This document shows, piece after piece, positions 12,139-25,500 of a stretch of 64,000 nucleotides of DNA. The position numbers and the translations under genes were made by a program. Origin of the DNA: Fragum whitleyi (taxonomy: Eukaryota > Mollusca > Bivalvia > Cardiida > Cardiidae); contig OX411545.1 of the NCBI GenBank assembly GCA_948146395.1, positions 16,295,526 through 16,359,525 of the forward strand. Reading direction: 5' to 3'. Numbering within the stretch: the stretch's first letter is position 1; every line of letters starts with the position of its first letter. A model generated the notes under the pieces. The model saw only the letters and a list, made by a program, of their open reading frames with translations, was not told the origin of the DNA and searched no databases.

Positions 12139-14615
12139 CAGGGTTTTCGTTTGACTCGGGACCCCGGGTTTTGACGCGCAGAAATCGAAAATGATGCAAT
12201 TTTGACTCTTGGAAATTTGAGCTGGTGCGTCATTTTGACTCTTCAAAAATAGAAGCTGTGCGTCAAGGGTTAAAAGAAGTGTGTCATTTTATTGGAAAAT
12301 AGTTAATTGGTGGTCTTATAACACCTAGCTTGATTGGCAATTAACACACTCCGGTGATCGGATATGCATCGGCGATCGTAATTGACAGTCTTTTGACACC
12401 TGTGAAAATCAGTTAAAACCCCCTTGATTTACCTCTGTTCACACTAAAATCAACCCATTATTGAATAATTTCACTATAATTCGAAAAGTATCTAAAAAGT
12501 AAGCCAGTTAACATCAAGAGGAGGATTTGTTGTGAATTGTCATGGGTTTTCGTGATTGGACTCAATTTCATTTAGCGAAAAAATAAAAATCTTCAGCACC
12601 TTTTCCTAGCAATTGCAACTTCAAAACTCTTTCCATTTCACTGTACTTACGAAAAAAAAACAACAAGCATTTAGTATGAAACTAAGCTATTTAGTTATTA
12701 TTTGATGACTGGAAATTGTGGTGAACTGGTGGTGATAAATCATATATTGTTTATTCTCAGGCACCTTTTGCAAAATGACCTGTACCTAATTAAATCTGTT
12801 TCAATACAAATAAAATGTTTTTTCCCCTTTTTATACACCGCCGAAGGCGGACGTATATTGGCGTCATCTTCTCTGTCTGTCCGTCCGTCCATCCGTCCGT
12901 CCATCCGTCCGTCCGTCCGTCCACTTTTCTTGTCAACGCAACTCCTCCTAAACTTCTGGCTGGATCTTCTTGAAACTTGGTCAATGTTATCACTTCAATT
13001 GGTAGATGTGCATGAAGGAAGGATTTTATGGTTCGTTGATTTTTGCCTGAGTTATGCCCCTTGATAACTTAGTCTCTGGGTCCACTTTTCTAGTCAACGC
13101 AACTCCTCTTAAGGTTCTGGCTGGATATTCTTGAAACTTGGTCAATGTTATCACCTCAATTGGTAGATGTGCATGAAGGAAGGATTTTATGGTTCGTTGA
13201 TTTTTGCCTGAGTTATGCCCCTTGATAACTTAGTCTCTGGGTCCACTTTTCTAGTCAACGCAACTCCTCCTAAGTTTCTGGCTGGATCTTCTTGAAACTT
13301 GGTCAATATTATCACCTCAATTGGTAGATGCGCATGAAGGAAGGATTTTATGGTTCGTTGATTTTTGCCTGAGTTATGCCCCTTGATAACTTAGTCTCTG
13401 GGTCCACTTTTCTTGTCAACACAACTCCTCTTAAGGTTCTGGCTGGATATTCTTGAAACTTGGTCAATGTAATTACCTCAATTGGTAGATATGCATGAAG
13501 GAAGGATTTTATGGCTCGTTGATTTTTGCCTGAGTTATGCCCCTTGATAACTTAGTCTCTGGGTCCACTTTTCTTGTCAACGCAACTCCTCCTAAGTTTC
13601 TGGCTGGATCTTCTTGAAACTTGGTTAATGTTATCACCTCAATTGGTAGATGCGCATGAAGGAAGGATTTTATGGTTCGTTGATTTTTGTCTGAGTTATG
13701 CCCCTTAAATTTTTCTTGTCAACGCAACTCCTCCTAAGCTTCTGGCTGGATCTTCTTGAAACTTGGTCAATGTTATCACCTCAATTGGTAGATGTGCATG
13801 AAGGAAGGATTTTATGGTTCGTTGATTTTTGCCTGAGTTATGCCCCTTAAACACTTAGTCTCTGGGGCTTGTTGCCTCAGTTATGCCCCCTTAAAATTTA
13901 GTCTCTGGGGCTTTTTGAAATTGCAGCCTTGTGAATGCAACTCTTCCTAAGTTTCTGGCTAGATCTAAATGAAACTTGGTGGATGTTATAACCGAAATTG
14001 GCAGATGAGCATGAAGTAAGGATTTTATGGTTCATTAATTTTACCCTAAATTATGCTCCCTTAAAACTTAGTAGCTAGGGTTTATTGAAATTGCAGCCTT
14101 TTGAACACAACTCCTCCTTACGTTTTTGTCTTTATTTAAATGAAACTTGGTCAATGTCATCATCATAATTTGTAGATGTACATGGATCAAGGATTTTATG
14201 GCTCATTTATTTCCCTGAATTATGCCCCCTTAAAACTTAGTGCCTGGGGCTTATTGAAATTGCAGCCTTGTGAAGGCAACTCCTCCAAACTTTTTGTCTT
14301 GATTTAAATGAAACTTGGTCATTTTCAATTTGGTTCTGTCAAAATAAGTAGTGTCTACAATCATTTTCGTGAAACAGCAGCAAAGTGGCAGCGTATTTTG
14401 TGACGATGGCACTCTTGTTTATAAATATGAAACTTATTTTATTTTATTTTATTTTATTTTAATTTTCTTTTTTTTTTGGGGGGGGGGGGGGGGGGATGGG
14501 GGGTTAGACGCATGATTTGGTCACAGTTTGATGCATGAGATTTTCATTTTGACTCTTGGAAATTTTGACTCAAGGGTCATTGACTCTTGGCTTTTGGGTG
14601 CTAATGAAAACCCTG
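12139..14615. mobile_element. Nested CAGGG...CCCTG element with 5-bp TSD
   Basis: Its ends are CAGGGTTTTCGTT and AATGAAAACCCTG, and it is flanked by the 5-bp direct repeat AAATT at 12134-12138 and 14616-14620. The TIR sequence and TSD length suggest a hAT-like family with short duplications. It shares this end type with 40586-40979. Repeated phrases TTTTGACTCTTGG sit near both ends, and a tandem array fills the centre. Confidence 0.65.
12835..14420. repeat. 161-bp tandem array with GTCCGTCC head
   Basis: It begins GCCGAAGGCGGACG and a (CCGT)n tract, then 161-bp units start at 12920, 13081, 13242, 13403 and 13564, with shorter and degraded units on to about 14340, ending ATGGCACTCTTGTTT. The first five units are nearly identical. 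A poly-G run follows outside it near 14478. Confidence 0.93.
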
Positions 14616-15605
14616 AAATTGTATTCATTCATGTATCACCTTTGGTTTTGATCTTGATTTTGCAGTCGTAATTTTCTGCTGTACTTGAGGTTTTTGCCAT
14701 TTTTCAATGTCTTAACATGTGTAGCCTCTATCTCTTATTTCTAGGGGTCAAAGCTGCTGTTACAGAGGTCAAAAGTGTTAAATGAATTAAATGAAAATAA
14801 GTTAAGATTGCTTGGAATTATTGAACTTCATATCTTTTTTAAATATTCATAATATTGAAGTATGAATCTCACATACAGATATGAAAGAGACAATTAACTC
14901 CGATACATATTGAATCAATTATTATGCAGGGTTTAGTCTGACTTCAACAAATGGGGTCCTAAAGCCTTGAAAATTGGGATTCATGGGAACCTTTCTTAAC
15001 TCTTGTAAAGCTTAATAAAAACTTGACAAATTTGCATAGAAATCAAAGTGCTGGGAGCTCTGAATGCACTAAATGTGAGTTATTACTTATTTTGAAACTA
15101 TAATTTTAAACTTTTTTGGCTTAAAAGGGAAAATCAGGTGGTATGGACTTAGATTAGACTGCACAATTGTGCAGGCTAATCTTGGTCTTTGCCTCCTGCA
15201 AAGCAGGCATATTCCGGGATCAGCAGCTACATGACAATGGTTAAAATTTTTGGAGTCCCTGCTTAAGATGAAGACTTTCTTTTTAGCACTAAACTTGTTT
15301 TCTTATAAATTGAGAGCTTTTTCCTGGTTGAAGGTAAAGAAAGTATCAAGGGTTCAGTGTAATACAGTGTCAGTGTCTATATAGTTTATAGGCACTTCGT
15401 ACAATCTTGCACTGAACCCTCAGTATCAATTATATATTTGCAGCAAGACTGTAGCAATGCTTCAGTCTTCAATTCTTTCCTGAAGCTGACCCCATGAGGG
15501 TCTTTGGGACTCGCATCAGATTTTTTTTGAGGGTCCTTGACTCTTGGCTACTTATTTTAGAGTCTCAGATTCACAAAACCTTTGTCCCTTAAAAGCCTTA
15601 GTAGA

Positions 15606-16500
15606 TCTATGCACTCAATCTCTAGACAATTTTAGGGGTCAAGGTTACCCTCTGGCAGAAAATTTTAGGGGTCAAAAAGGGACGTTTATGTATGTGGGAC
15701 AAAACTTGATGGGTCAAACAACAGTTATGAAAATAGGGACAGTATTCAACAGAGAAAGTATCTTATTCATGTGTTTACAACTCAATTCCCCATAATCCCT
15801 CATTTAGATGTCCTCCAAGAAAAAAAAAGTAAAAAAAAACATATTGTAATCACTATGCTTTTAAATAATTTCTGAATTTCTTCCAACGTTTCTACCTAGA
15901 TTGTTAAACAAATATATGGTTTACTATTTCATCAACTTTATATTGTTGTCTTCTACTTCTCTAAGTTTAGACATGTCTAAAATTTCAACCCAAAATGGGT
16001 CAACTTTTTCTTTAAAGCTACCATACATGTCATAGCCATATAACTAGCTGTAACAAGCAATTTCTGCATTTTCTACAATATTTTCTATCCATAAAGACAA
16101 AAAAGACATAAGATGTTATCAACCCTTAAATTGCTGTCTACAACATCAACCAAAAGTAGGTAGTGTTCCCCACCATTAGCCATAGTTAGCTTAAGGAAGG
16201 TTGCTCTAATTCGCATATCCAAGAAAAATTACATACTTTTAAACATTTCCAAATTTACAAAAATAGGAAAGGCTTCAAGGAGAAAAAGAAGTCCTGATTG
16301 TGTGACAAGAGTCTATAATAAGATTATGTCAGTTTTATGAATGACAGATTAGCTGTGGGGTAGCTATAAGGAATCTATTGATAATTAAATACAGATGAGC
16401 TGACAGGACAAACCTGATGGATAACCATAACAAGATAATTACAGGCGGTGTTGAATTTACTCTGTTGCAGTAGACATAGACTGGCCTAAAATTTTTGTTT
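15606..16500. other. Intronic, no feature seen
   Basis: AT-rich intron sequence; the 83-codon open frame at its left edge starts inside the preceding element and has no recognised similarity. Confidence 0.4.
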
Positions 16501-16502
16501 GC

Positions 16503-17045
16503 ATTTTTAGTTCCACTGGCTGAAAGCCACTGGGGCTATTGTCATGGCATTGTGTCGGTCGTGCGTCCGTCCGTCCGTGCGTCCGGTCGTAAACTTTTTC
16601 TTTAAAAATCTTCTCCTCAGAAACTACTGGATGAATCTCAACCAAACTTCACAGGAATTATCCTTGGGTGACCCTCTTTCAAAGTTGTTCAAGAAATTTT
16701 GATCCAATGAAAAATATGGATTTAATGGGCGTGGCTAATTTCCAAATATGGTAAAAAGTGAATTTTCTCAGATTCTAATCAATGGATACCAATTAAATTT
16801 TACATGAATGATCCTTGAGTGACCCTTTATCAGTCTCCAAAAAATTATTGTGATTGGATGGAAAACATGTATTTTATGGGCGGAGGTCATTTCTCTATAT
16901 GTTATATAGTTGAAACTTTGAAAATCATTTTCAACATCCGTAGAACCCAAAATATGTAAAAATCTAGTCAAAACCTTTTATTGCTTTTACAAGAATTTCA
17001 AGCCTGTGGAGCAACTCAAGCCATTCATGGCTTTCTAGTTGTTAT
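16503..17045. repeat. Array-bearing repeat (TCCACTGGCTGAAAGCCA family), short copy
   Basis: It starts TTAGTTCCACTGGCTGAAAG, has a CCGTCCGTCC tract, then only two or three units of about 135 bp (TGAATGATCCTTGAGTGACC...), and ends CATTCATGGCTTTCTAGTT. A longer copy of the same element is at 28378-29577. Confidence 0.85.
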
Positions 17046-17455
17046 AGTTCTATTACATGCCACTTAAATCCAAGATCGTATCAACAAGTGTCTTTTTTGA
17101 GATAGGGAACTTAATTGTAAGATATGTGAGAAATTAATTCCCTTTGAAAACAGTACTGATGGCCAGAAAACTGTAGACACAAACAGTTCCTTCTCAGGCT
17201 GACCACAACATTAAAATTCTAATAGAGCCCCATGCTCTAATAAAACACCAGGAGGTTGAAATCCACCATTTTTGATGAGATTATACAAAATCTTGAAGCC
17301 TCTAATAATTAATTAGATTGAATTAGATTTTAATGAGTCAAAGGACAGCTAAAAATTTAACAGAGCTCTTATGCAACCTTTCACCAATCAAATGTTAATA
17401 TTTTGCGTGGCTTTGATTATTTCTGGCAAATTTTCACTGTCAGAACAAATATCTG

Positions 17456-17526
17456 TGGCTCAGTGTGAAGCAGTTGTAACTGACTATATGTTTTTAAGCA
17501 GTTACAACTGTTTTGCACTGAGCCAT
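17456..17526. repeat. Short palindromic MITE (GGCTCAGTG family)
   Basis: TGGCTCAGTGTGAAGCAGTT and its inverted partner ending GCACTGAGCCA form an almost complete hairpin of about 70 nt. Relatives are at 30793, 41979, 42156, 45911 and near 53235. Confidence 0.88.
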
Positions 17527-17652
17527 CGAGATGTAGCATAGCCTCTAATAAAAGCCCATTGCTTTCTAAGAGAAATGTGATGATTCTTTTAGAACCAAGG
17601 GGTTCTATTAGAACTTTTATGGTATTCTTTCTGTACACAGTTTTACAGGTAG

Positions 17653-18132
17653 TATAGACTAAGATCAGACTGATCAGACTTGCAGATTAGGGCCTTTTTT
17701 AAGGTTGTGGGAAGGGGGCCTGAGGCCTTTCATTTAGGGGAAAATACATAAGTTTGGGATTTACTATTACTGATAATAAGCTCCAAAGTTTTGATACACA
17801 GTGACTTGTAAAGGCATACAGAACTGAAAGTAACCAAGTAAATTGTGGGTTTAATTCTAAAATCTGGTTACTACAGCTTGATTTAAGCTGAAGTTTCTAG
17901 GTTTTAGAATTAAACCCACAAAATAATCGTTAAGAAAGTGTATTTGACCAAAACCAAGCAAGAAAAAAGTACATTTTTCTATACAAGACCTTGTTTCAGT
18001 GAGCAGCGAAAATTGATTTCTTAGGGGAAAAAGTATTTTAAGGGGGAGCATTTTCTGAGGGGAAGGGGCTCGTAAAAGGTCTCAGTTAATTAGCAAAAAA
18101 AGCATTTGCAGTCTGACCTTAGCCTATTAGAT
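17653..18132. mobile_element. Palindromic MITE-like element
   Basis: The outer ends AGACTAAGATCAGACT and AGTCTGACCTTAGCC are inverted. An inner hairpin pairs GTGGGTTTAATTCTAAAA (17846) with TTTTAGAATTAAACCCAC (17903). Confidence 0.65.
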
Positions 18133-18340
18133 ATTTCTAGATTTAAGCAATGTTATTTTTTCTTCAAGACTGAACCCAGATCGATTTTATTTTAGCAAAC
18201 ATATCGAATTAAAGGCAATACTTCATTCTTGTTCTGCTGCCAGTTTCAATTTTGTTTCATACAAATTACCAAATTGTCCTATTTTGGGTGATGTGTAAGA
18301 TTGGTTATTGGTCATGACAATATTTTCATTGGTTATCATC

Positions 18341-18505
18341 TTAAGGTAGTGGCAGCATAATAGATCCATAACAATAAGGCACTCATGAACATTCACAATG
18401 ATGACCGAGGTTTCCTAATGAAAATCATTAGGAAATCTCAGTTTACACTGTAAAAGTTTATTATTTCTGAATTGTTGCGCAACAATTATGGGTCAACTAC
18501 CTTAA
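18341..18505. mobile_element. 165-bp MITE, TTAAGGTAGTGG family, copy 1
   Basis: It starts TTAAGGTAGTGG and ends CAACTACCTTAA, with central palindrome TTTCCTAATGAAAATCATTAGGAAA. The TTAA ends suggest insertion at TTAA. It has the same length as the copy at 48772-48936. Confidence 0.85.
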
Positions 18506-19202
18506 GACTGTGTCCCTCCATTGGTCATTTATAAGGTTTTTCTTGGGCATGAGTTTGTGCATGGTTTTATAGTTGACAAGTCGGACTACAGATATGCATT
18601 TAGCGTTCACAATTTAAGAAATTCCAAAAAACGAAAATTTAGTAGAAAGCTGACAATGTAGACCAAGATTAGACTGCACATCTGTGCAGGCTGATCTCTC
18701 TCTATGTTATTTGCCAAAGCTTTGTGTTTTGCTGAAATACGTTGTGAACAGCAGTATTGGGATAATATTAATTTGATATTCCATATTCTGTTAACAATGA
18801 TGTATTTGCTTAGCTGCTTAGAAGATCCATATAGGGGATAATAGGGTATCTGTGATTAATTAGATACAGGACAATAATTGATCAGATAAGCTTAAAATAA
18901 TAACAGCTGGTGTTAATGTGGCTTCTATCCCAAAATGGCCTCAACAGAAGCTTTGAAATAATTTTTTGTATCAGGATTTTCTCCATCTCTAGAAATGATA
19001 TATAGTAAGAAAATTGTATCAAGAATAGAAAAAAACCCAACCAACAACAACCAAAAAATAAACCACAGCAGAAGTATATTTTATGTTGACTTGTTTGAAT
19101 TGGGTTTTATGCTGCTTTTAACAATTTTGCAGTCATACATACCACAGTGGCTGGAGTACTTAAGAATGGATTTCTTGTATTTTTTAGTAAAGTACAACCA
19201 TA

Positions 19203-19385
19203 ACATCCTTTCTTAGTCTCCAGCTGCTATCCCACTTGAATGTATAATTATCAATCCTTTGGTGAGAGACAAATTGTCGGAAAAAATGAGTGCTGCCATC
19301 AGTGATCAAACATGGGACCTTTTGATTGACGGTCCAACATGCTACCAACTGTGCTCATTATGACAGATCTAGCTAGACTAAAAGG
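19203..19385 (-). repeat. SINE-like fragment
   Basis: Read on the minus strand, GTTGGTAGCATGTTGGACC and GGTCCCATGTTTGATC resemble A and B boxes. The phrase AAGTGGGATAGCAGCT further on recurs on the plus strand near 47232. Confidence 0.5.
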
Positions 19386-19796
19386 AAAGATGTCCTGTTT
19401 GTACCTTTATACTGAATTATTCTTTTCTTTGATGATGAACATACAATCCAGACTTTATGACCTTCTAAAGAGAGTGAAGCAGTTCAGCAGTAACTTAAAC
19501 CCAAGTCATGCCTTAAGATCCATATTTTTTCAGGGGGGGGGGGGGGGTCCATTATGAAATAAATCTAAATCTTGGTCATATCTCAGTTATTGAAATAATT
19601 GCCTATGTTACTAGTTGATAAAGCTAATTAAGTTGGATACGTTTTGACACTAACCGAATTTGCAATTTTGAATATGTATGTCATTATAAGAAACTCAACA
19701 ATTATCCGATATTGACTGAAGAAATGGTCCAATTTTGATCTACAAAAGATTAATGTGAGTGTGAGTGGAGGGGAGGGGCTAGAGTCTATTTAAGCA

Positions 19797-21165
19797 TTTT
19801 GCTTTTTAAGCCCCACTGGCCAAAGGCCAGCAAGCTATTGCCATGGAGGTGTGTCTGTCGTCCGTGCGTCCGTCTTTGCGTGTGTGCGTGCATAAACTTT
19901 TTCTTTAAACATCTTTTCCCATACCAATGGGTGGATTTTCAATGAAACTTGGTTCCTTGGGTGACCCTCTTTTAAAATTGTTAAAGAAATTTTGATTGGC
20001 CGCAAAATATGGGCGTGGCAGAGTGGGGCCGTGTTTTGAGCCAGAAATCTTTGAACGACATCTCCTCCTGAACCACTGGGCTGAATCTAACTTTACCAGT
20101 ATGTTCCGTAGGTGACCCTTTTTAGAAAATGTTTATGAAATTTTGATTGGCCCATAAATATGGGCGTAGCAGGGTGGGGCTTATTTTGAGCCCGAAATCT
20201 TTGAACGACATCTCCTCCTGAACCACAGGGCCGATTTCTCAAAGGGTGGATTTCAATGAAACTTTACCAGCATGTTCCTTGGGTGACCCTTTGCAAAAAA
20301 ATTTCATGAAATTTTGATTAGCCCATAAATATTGGCATGGCAGGGTGGGGCTTATTTTGAGCCTGAAATCCTTGAATGACATCTCCTGAACCACTAGGCT
20401 GATTTCAATGAAACTTGGCATGTATGGTATTTGGATGACCCTTTTAAAAAACATTTTCATGAAATTTTGATAGGCCCATAAATATGGGCGTGGCAGGGGG
20501 GGCTTATTAGTCCCCCACCGGTTACCGGTTGGGGGACTATAGGTTTGCTCGATTCCGTCTGTCCGTCCGTCTGTCTGTCCGTCCGTCCGTCCGTCTGTCA
20601 CACTTTTGTCCGGGCTATATCTTCTAAACGATATGTGCTAGCAACTTCAAACTTGGTACACTTATAGATCTCATTGAGGAGAAGTGTCATGTTCAAGAAC
20701 CGTTACTCTGCCACGCCCACTTTTTGAGTTATTGCCCTTTGTTGTTTTTAGCCTTACATTCTTGTCCGGATCATATCTCCTAAATTATAAGCCCTAGCAA
20801 CTTCAAACTTTGGACACTGGTAGATCTCATTGAGAAGAAGATCTAGTAAGTAGGAGATATATTATAAGAAAGGATTTTTTGTTATCCGGTGGGGGACTCC
20901 TGTATTGCATCGCAATACGAGTATACGACATGCACTTGTTTGAACCTGAATTCCTTTAACGACATCTCCTCCTGAACAACTAGGTCAATTTCAATGAAAC
21001 TTGGCATGGATGTTCCTTGGGTGACCCTTTTTAAAAAATGTTCATGAAATTTTGATTAGCCCATAAATATGTTGTGTTGTTTTCATTCAAAGAAAGCTTT
21101 AATTAATGAAAGTCTAAAGAAGTTAAAGCCAGTGGAGCAATACAGGCCTTCTTGGGCCTCTTATT
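19797..21165. repeat. Array-bearing repeat, interrupted by a nested element
   Basis: It starts GCCCCACTGGCCAAAGGCC with a GTCCGTGCG tract. Units of about 140 bp follow (GAACGACATCTCCTCCTGAA...TTGATTGGCCCATAAATATG), and it ends near GCCTTCTTGGGCCTCTTA. The array is broken at about 20508-20940 by another repeat. Confidence 0.85.
20508..20940. mobile_element. Nested repeat with GTCCCCCACCGG ends
   Basis: It begins AGTCCCCCACCGGTTACCGG and has GGTGGGGGACT near the right end, with a CCGTCCGTCC tract inside. It splits an array unit between GCTTATT and TTGAACCTG. Confidence 0.75.
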
Positions 21166-22594
21166 TGTGTGAATTCTTTAGGTAAATGGTAGTCTGTCTA
21201 TCCAGCATAAACACAGAGGAAGTACATTTACTTTGTTTGTGTTCAAAGTCCCTTTCTATAGTTTCTTTTATGGAAACATCTAATGAATAGTTGTTATCTC
21301 CCTGGTCAGACAAGTTATGTTATAAATGAGATTTTAAATCCTAGTCTTTCATATGGGATTTTCATTGGCTAAGGAAAACCGTTATGAATAACAATCTAAG
21401 TCTTATTCCAATTCAATTTCAACATTCTTTGAATACTCAATAAAATTTCTTTATAAGATAATTCCAATGAGTACCCAAAGATAGGGTTTTGTCGCTAGCT
21501 AGAAAGTTTAACATTTCAAAATTTAAATCAATCATTGTATTGGGAGCTCTCTGATTTAATAAAATCTGTTTAAATTGGATACCCTGAATTTCAATAACAG
21601 TAATATATTTCTGATTACCTTATTTGTTTTTAGCTCACCTGAGCACAACGTGCTCAAGTGAGCTATTGTGATCACCTTTTGTCCGGCGTCCGTGCGTCGT
21701 CCGTCAACAATTTCTTTAAACGACATCTCCTCCTAAACTACTAGGCCAATTTTAACCAAACTTGGCAGAAATGTTCCTTAGGTGGTCCCCTTTAAGAATT
21801 GCTAAAAGAATTGAAATTGGTGAAAAACTCTGGTTGCTATGGCAACCAAAGTTAAAAATTTAAGAAAATCTTTAAAATTCTTCTTCTTCGGAACCAGCAG
21901 CCCTACAGCCTTGAAATTTGGCATGGATGATCAGCTCATAGACCTTAATGAAAATAGCTAAAATCATATCTGTTGGGCCACCAGGTGCGGAGCACCAGGG
22001 GGGAGGGGGTAGTACTTTGGGTAAATTTTGTAATCTTTAACCTTCTTCTTCTTCTGAACCACAAGCCCTACAGACTTGAAAATTGGCATGGAGGATCAGC
22101 TCATAGACCTCAATATAAATAGCTAAATCTCATTTGTAGGGCCACCAGGTGCGGAGCACCAAGGGGGAGGGGGTAGTACTTTGATGAAAATTTTGTAATC
22201 TTTAACCTTTTTCTTCTTCTGAACCTGGAGTCCTACAGATTTGAATATTGGCATGGATGATCAGCATATGGACCTTTATAAAAATAGCTAAAATCATGAC
22301 TGTAGATTCACCAGGTGCGGAGCACCAAGGGGGAGAGGGTAGTACTTTTGTTAAAATTTTGTAAATTTTAACCTTCTTCTTCTTCTGAACCACAAGCCCT
22401 ACTGACTTGAAAATTGGCATGGAGGATCAGCTCATAGACCTTAATAAAAATAGCTGAAATCATGACTGTAAAGCCACCAGGTGCGGAGCACCAGGGGGGA
22501 GGGGGTAGTACTTTTGTGAAAATTTTTTAACTTTAATCTTCATCTTCTAATGAACCAGGATCCCTACAGATTTCAATATTGGCATGGATGATAA

Positions 22595-25500
22595 GGCCAA
22601 AAAAAAAATTAGGTGTGTTTCCGGTCGTCCGACCGACCCTATTTTTTCCCTCCGACCCTGTATTTTTTTGTCACAAGAAAAGAAAGAAAGAAAGGAAGAA
22701 AGAAAATCTCCGATCTCCGGTAATAAATATTGAACTGGTCTAACACTGATTTTCCAGGCATTTTGATCGTTTCTGGTCTCGGTCCAATCGTGTTGATAAC
22801 GTGCGTCGTCCTTCCCCGTTTGACAAAATCGCGACGTCCACTATCGTCGGCGGAAATTCCGATCATGTTTGTGAATTACTCTCGAAGTAGCTACAATTAT
22901 AAGTTGACGTTGACCATTCAGTTACTAAATAAATAGAAATGTATCTGCAAAAAGACGAACATTTCTTTTTCTGATAATTTCAATTGACACATAAACGAAC
23001 AGAGTAAGAGAATCCATAAACATTTTGATTGTTTACAGTGAAATCTCGCGCTTCCCGCCAAAATGTTCACAAAAGAAATATACATGTAGTCCAGATCGCG
23101 CGTGAATATTTTAATCGTCCGAGGTTGTTGAATGGCAGCTCCGCTTCCGAATTTCCCTTTTTCTAGATCATTAGGGTTTTTCTCTTTGAAAGTACTCAAC
23201 TTTGCATCGGTACATAGATTATCAAGCGTAATTTTACTGAACTTGATTCAAAACAAATTGTTCAGCTGTTACGCGATCAAATAAATGGCGAATTCTTTCT
23301 CTGACATCGATCTTTTTGAATCTTTTAAAATTAAAATAACTTACTGTACAGTTAATATATTAAATCCTAATCACAATATACGAGGGTTAAAGGCGCGTTA
23401 AAATCAAGATATACCGTTCACAATATCAATATGACGTCACTCAAAGATTTCACCGAGATTGAGCAGACATCAAAAATGCCGACGAAGACCTGCACTAGCT
23501 TCAATATGAATACGTCTGTGAAACGTTTGAGGAATGTTGCCTAGCTTTGCAGGTGTTTAAACTCTGAAGACTGAACGCGGGGCGGGCATCGGCCTTACTC
23601 GGACAGTGTTTGTTTTTATATAGTGACGTACGCTTTAGTTGCGTGTTTTGTTTAGTTGAATTATTGAACATAAAGGAATAAAAACATAAATTTTGTCAAC
23701 ATAAAAAAGGCACTGTCATTTGTTGTCTTGCCTCGTTCTGCGTCCTGTTTATGACACAGTGGTTGCGTCTATAAAACGAGAAACGTTCAACTTCCATCAA
23801 CCGTTGAATTTAAAAGCCGTTCGTTCCACGGTTCCAAATTTTGAAATTCAGTTTACCTTTCATGCAAATATAAACAGCCGATAGGGGCTGGTTAAATGAA
23901 TTTATCTGCATAATCTCTCTTGATTTTGATGCTCACTCCAATCTCGTAGATTTTCGGAGCCGGGATATGGTCTGAACTTTTGTTCCATATTTGAAACCTA
24001 CGCGGTTTAATATATGAACTTTTCTTTTACACCAAAGAGTTTGCCTAATAAGCGATTCCTTTGAAGTGATATTTCCGCAGAAATAAATGCCATGTCTAGA
24101 TATTGTGGGTACATGTAGATTCAAATACTTAAATTTTGTTTCAAATAGAGATACATTGAAAACGGTTCCTGACATCGTCGGGTGATAAACCCTCGTTACT
24201 ATAGCTTGAATATGCATTATTAACCTAGGGTCCTGGGGCCTGTTTCATCAAAACATATAGGACGTATTTTTGTCTTACCTATGACTTACCACATATTTAG
24301 TACAAAAATCACGTATTACCAACCTATCAATACCTATGTTAATTGATTGTTGTTGTAACTGTTTCGAAAGTCATCAGTAAGACAAAAAGATGTCCTACAT
24401 GTTTTGATGAAACTTGCCCCTGGTCAACCTATGGTCACGGATAATAAGCATATTATAATTTGTCATTAATTTTCCCATATTTTGATTTTAATGAAAACAC
24501 TTGTCATCGCCCAAGACCAAGACCATTTAACTACACTCTACTTCTTAAATCATTGAAGAAGGGACAATAAATCTCATATAAATCAACAGTATTGAGATAA
24601 ATAGGGGGTTTTGAGAGTCTGGACGCTACCATCAAATAATGAATTGTAAAACAGAAAATTATGGAAATGGTTTAATGTTGCATTATGATCGTGTTGATTA
24701 AGTGTTCCAACTAATGCTCTGCTTTGCATTTTTTTTAATTTTTCGAGTGTTGCCGACAGTTATTCAGACGACCAATTTCATCGAGCCTGTCTTCTTATTC
24801 CATTGTTCGATCTTTTGGATAAAAGCAAATATCGCCAGCAAATATCGCCGCGGTTAGAAAAAAGTCATGATGTCATTTCATAGCGCCAGAATATTACTTA
24901 CTTCAAATTTAAAATTATAATCCTTATCAAATTAGCCGAGTGATAAAGACGCGAGAAAATCATAAGCTTTCTTGTCTGATCCATTTTCGATATGACGTCA
25001 CTCTATAAATTACTCGGGGTATGACCCGACTTCAAACGCGCCGCCAAATTCCTGTCTCAGTCGAGGGCGTCTGTGTTTTCACTACGACACGCTTTTTTCT
25101 CGTGTGTACTCGACAGCCTTCTTAAATCGCATAAACAGTGGAATTTAACATATAGCTGACCTTCTTTAAAAAGGTAGATCTAATTTGTTTTCGCAAACCA
25201 TATTCAGTTATTCACGTCGGAACTTACCGATCGGCAACCTTGAGATTTGAAAGCCGTTGGTCCTCTGGATGATTGATTGTAAAGACGTAAATAAATATCA
25301 AAACTGCTTTTTTTTAATGTCCATACAAAGAAAAGGGGACACAAAAATAAGCAATCAATCGGAACTGGCAAATTGCACACGTCTTATATACATGTATGCG
25401 TTGATTCTAATGCCAACGACGTACTCGTACACTTCTGAGATAGGGATACTGACTGAAACGCGATTATCGGATAATAGAAACATCCACTTAATAGCAACTT

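Larger units (their letters stand above)
10600..15605. mobile_element. About 5 kb element with long (roughly 400-600 bp) inverted ends
   Basis: The left arm (about 10600-10980) and the right arm (about 14930-15605) match as inverted copies. Examples are GGTCAGCTTCAGAGAAGAAT against the complement of ATTCTTTCCTGAAGCTGACC, and AACAAGTTTGGTGCTAAAAAG against CTTTTTAGCACTAAACTTGTT. The interior holds a SINE-like unit and another inserted element with its own target duplication. No transposase recognised. Confidence 0.7.

Noticed and set aside
12920..13860. CRISPR-like array
   Set aside because: The 161-bp units are contiguous without unique spacers, in an animal genome; it is a tandem satellite inside a mobile element.
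20239..20601. 120-codon minus-strand open frame
   Set aside because: It runs through tandem repeat units and the CCGTCCGTCC tract (TDGRTDGQ), so it is repeat-derived; the same applies to 22202-22420, 28288-28990 and 29460-29762.
22918..24217. Short minus-strand frames inside the Harbinger-like element as transposase
   Set aside because: No DDE or Myb-like motif could be recognised and no splice arrangement joins them convincingly.
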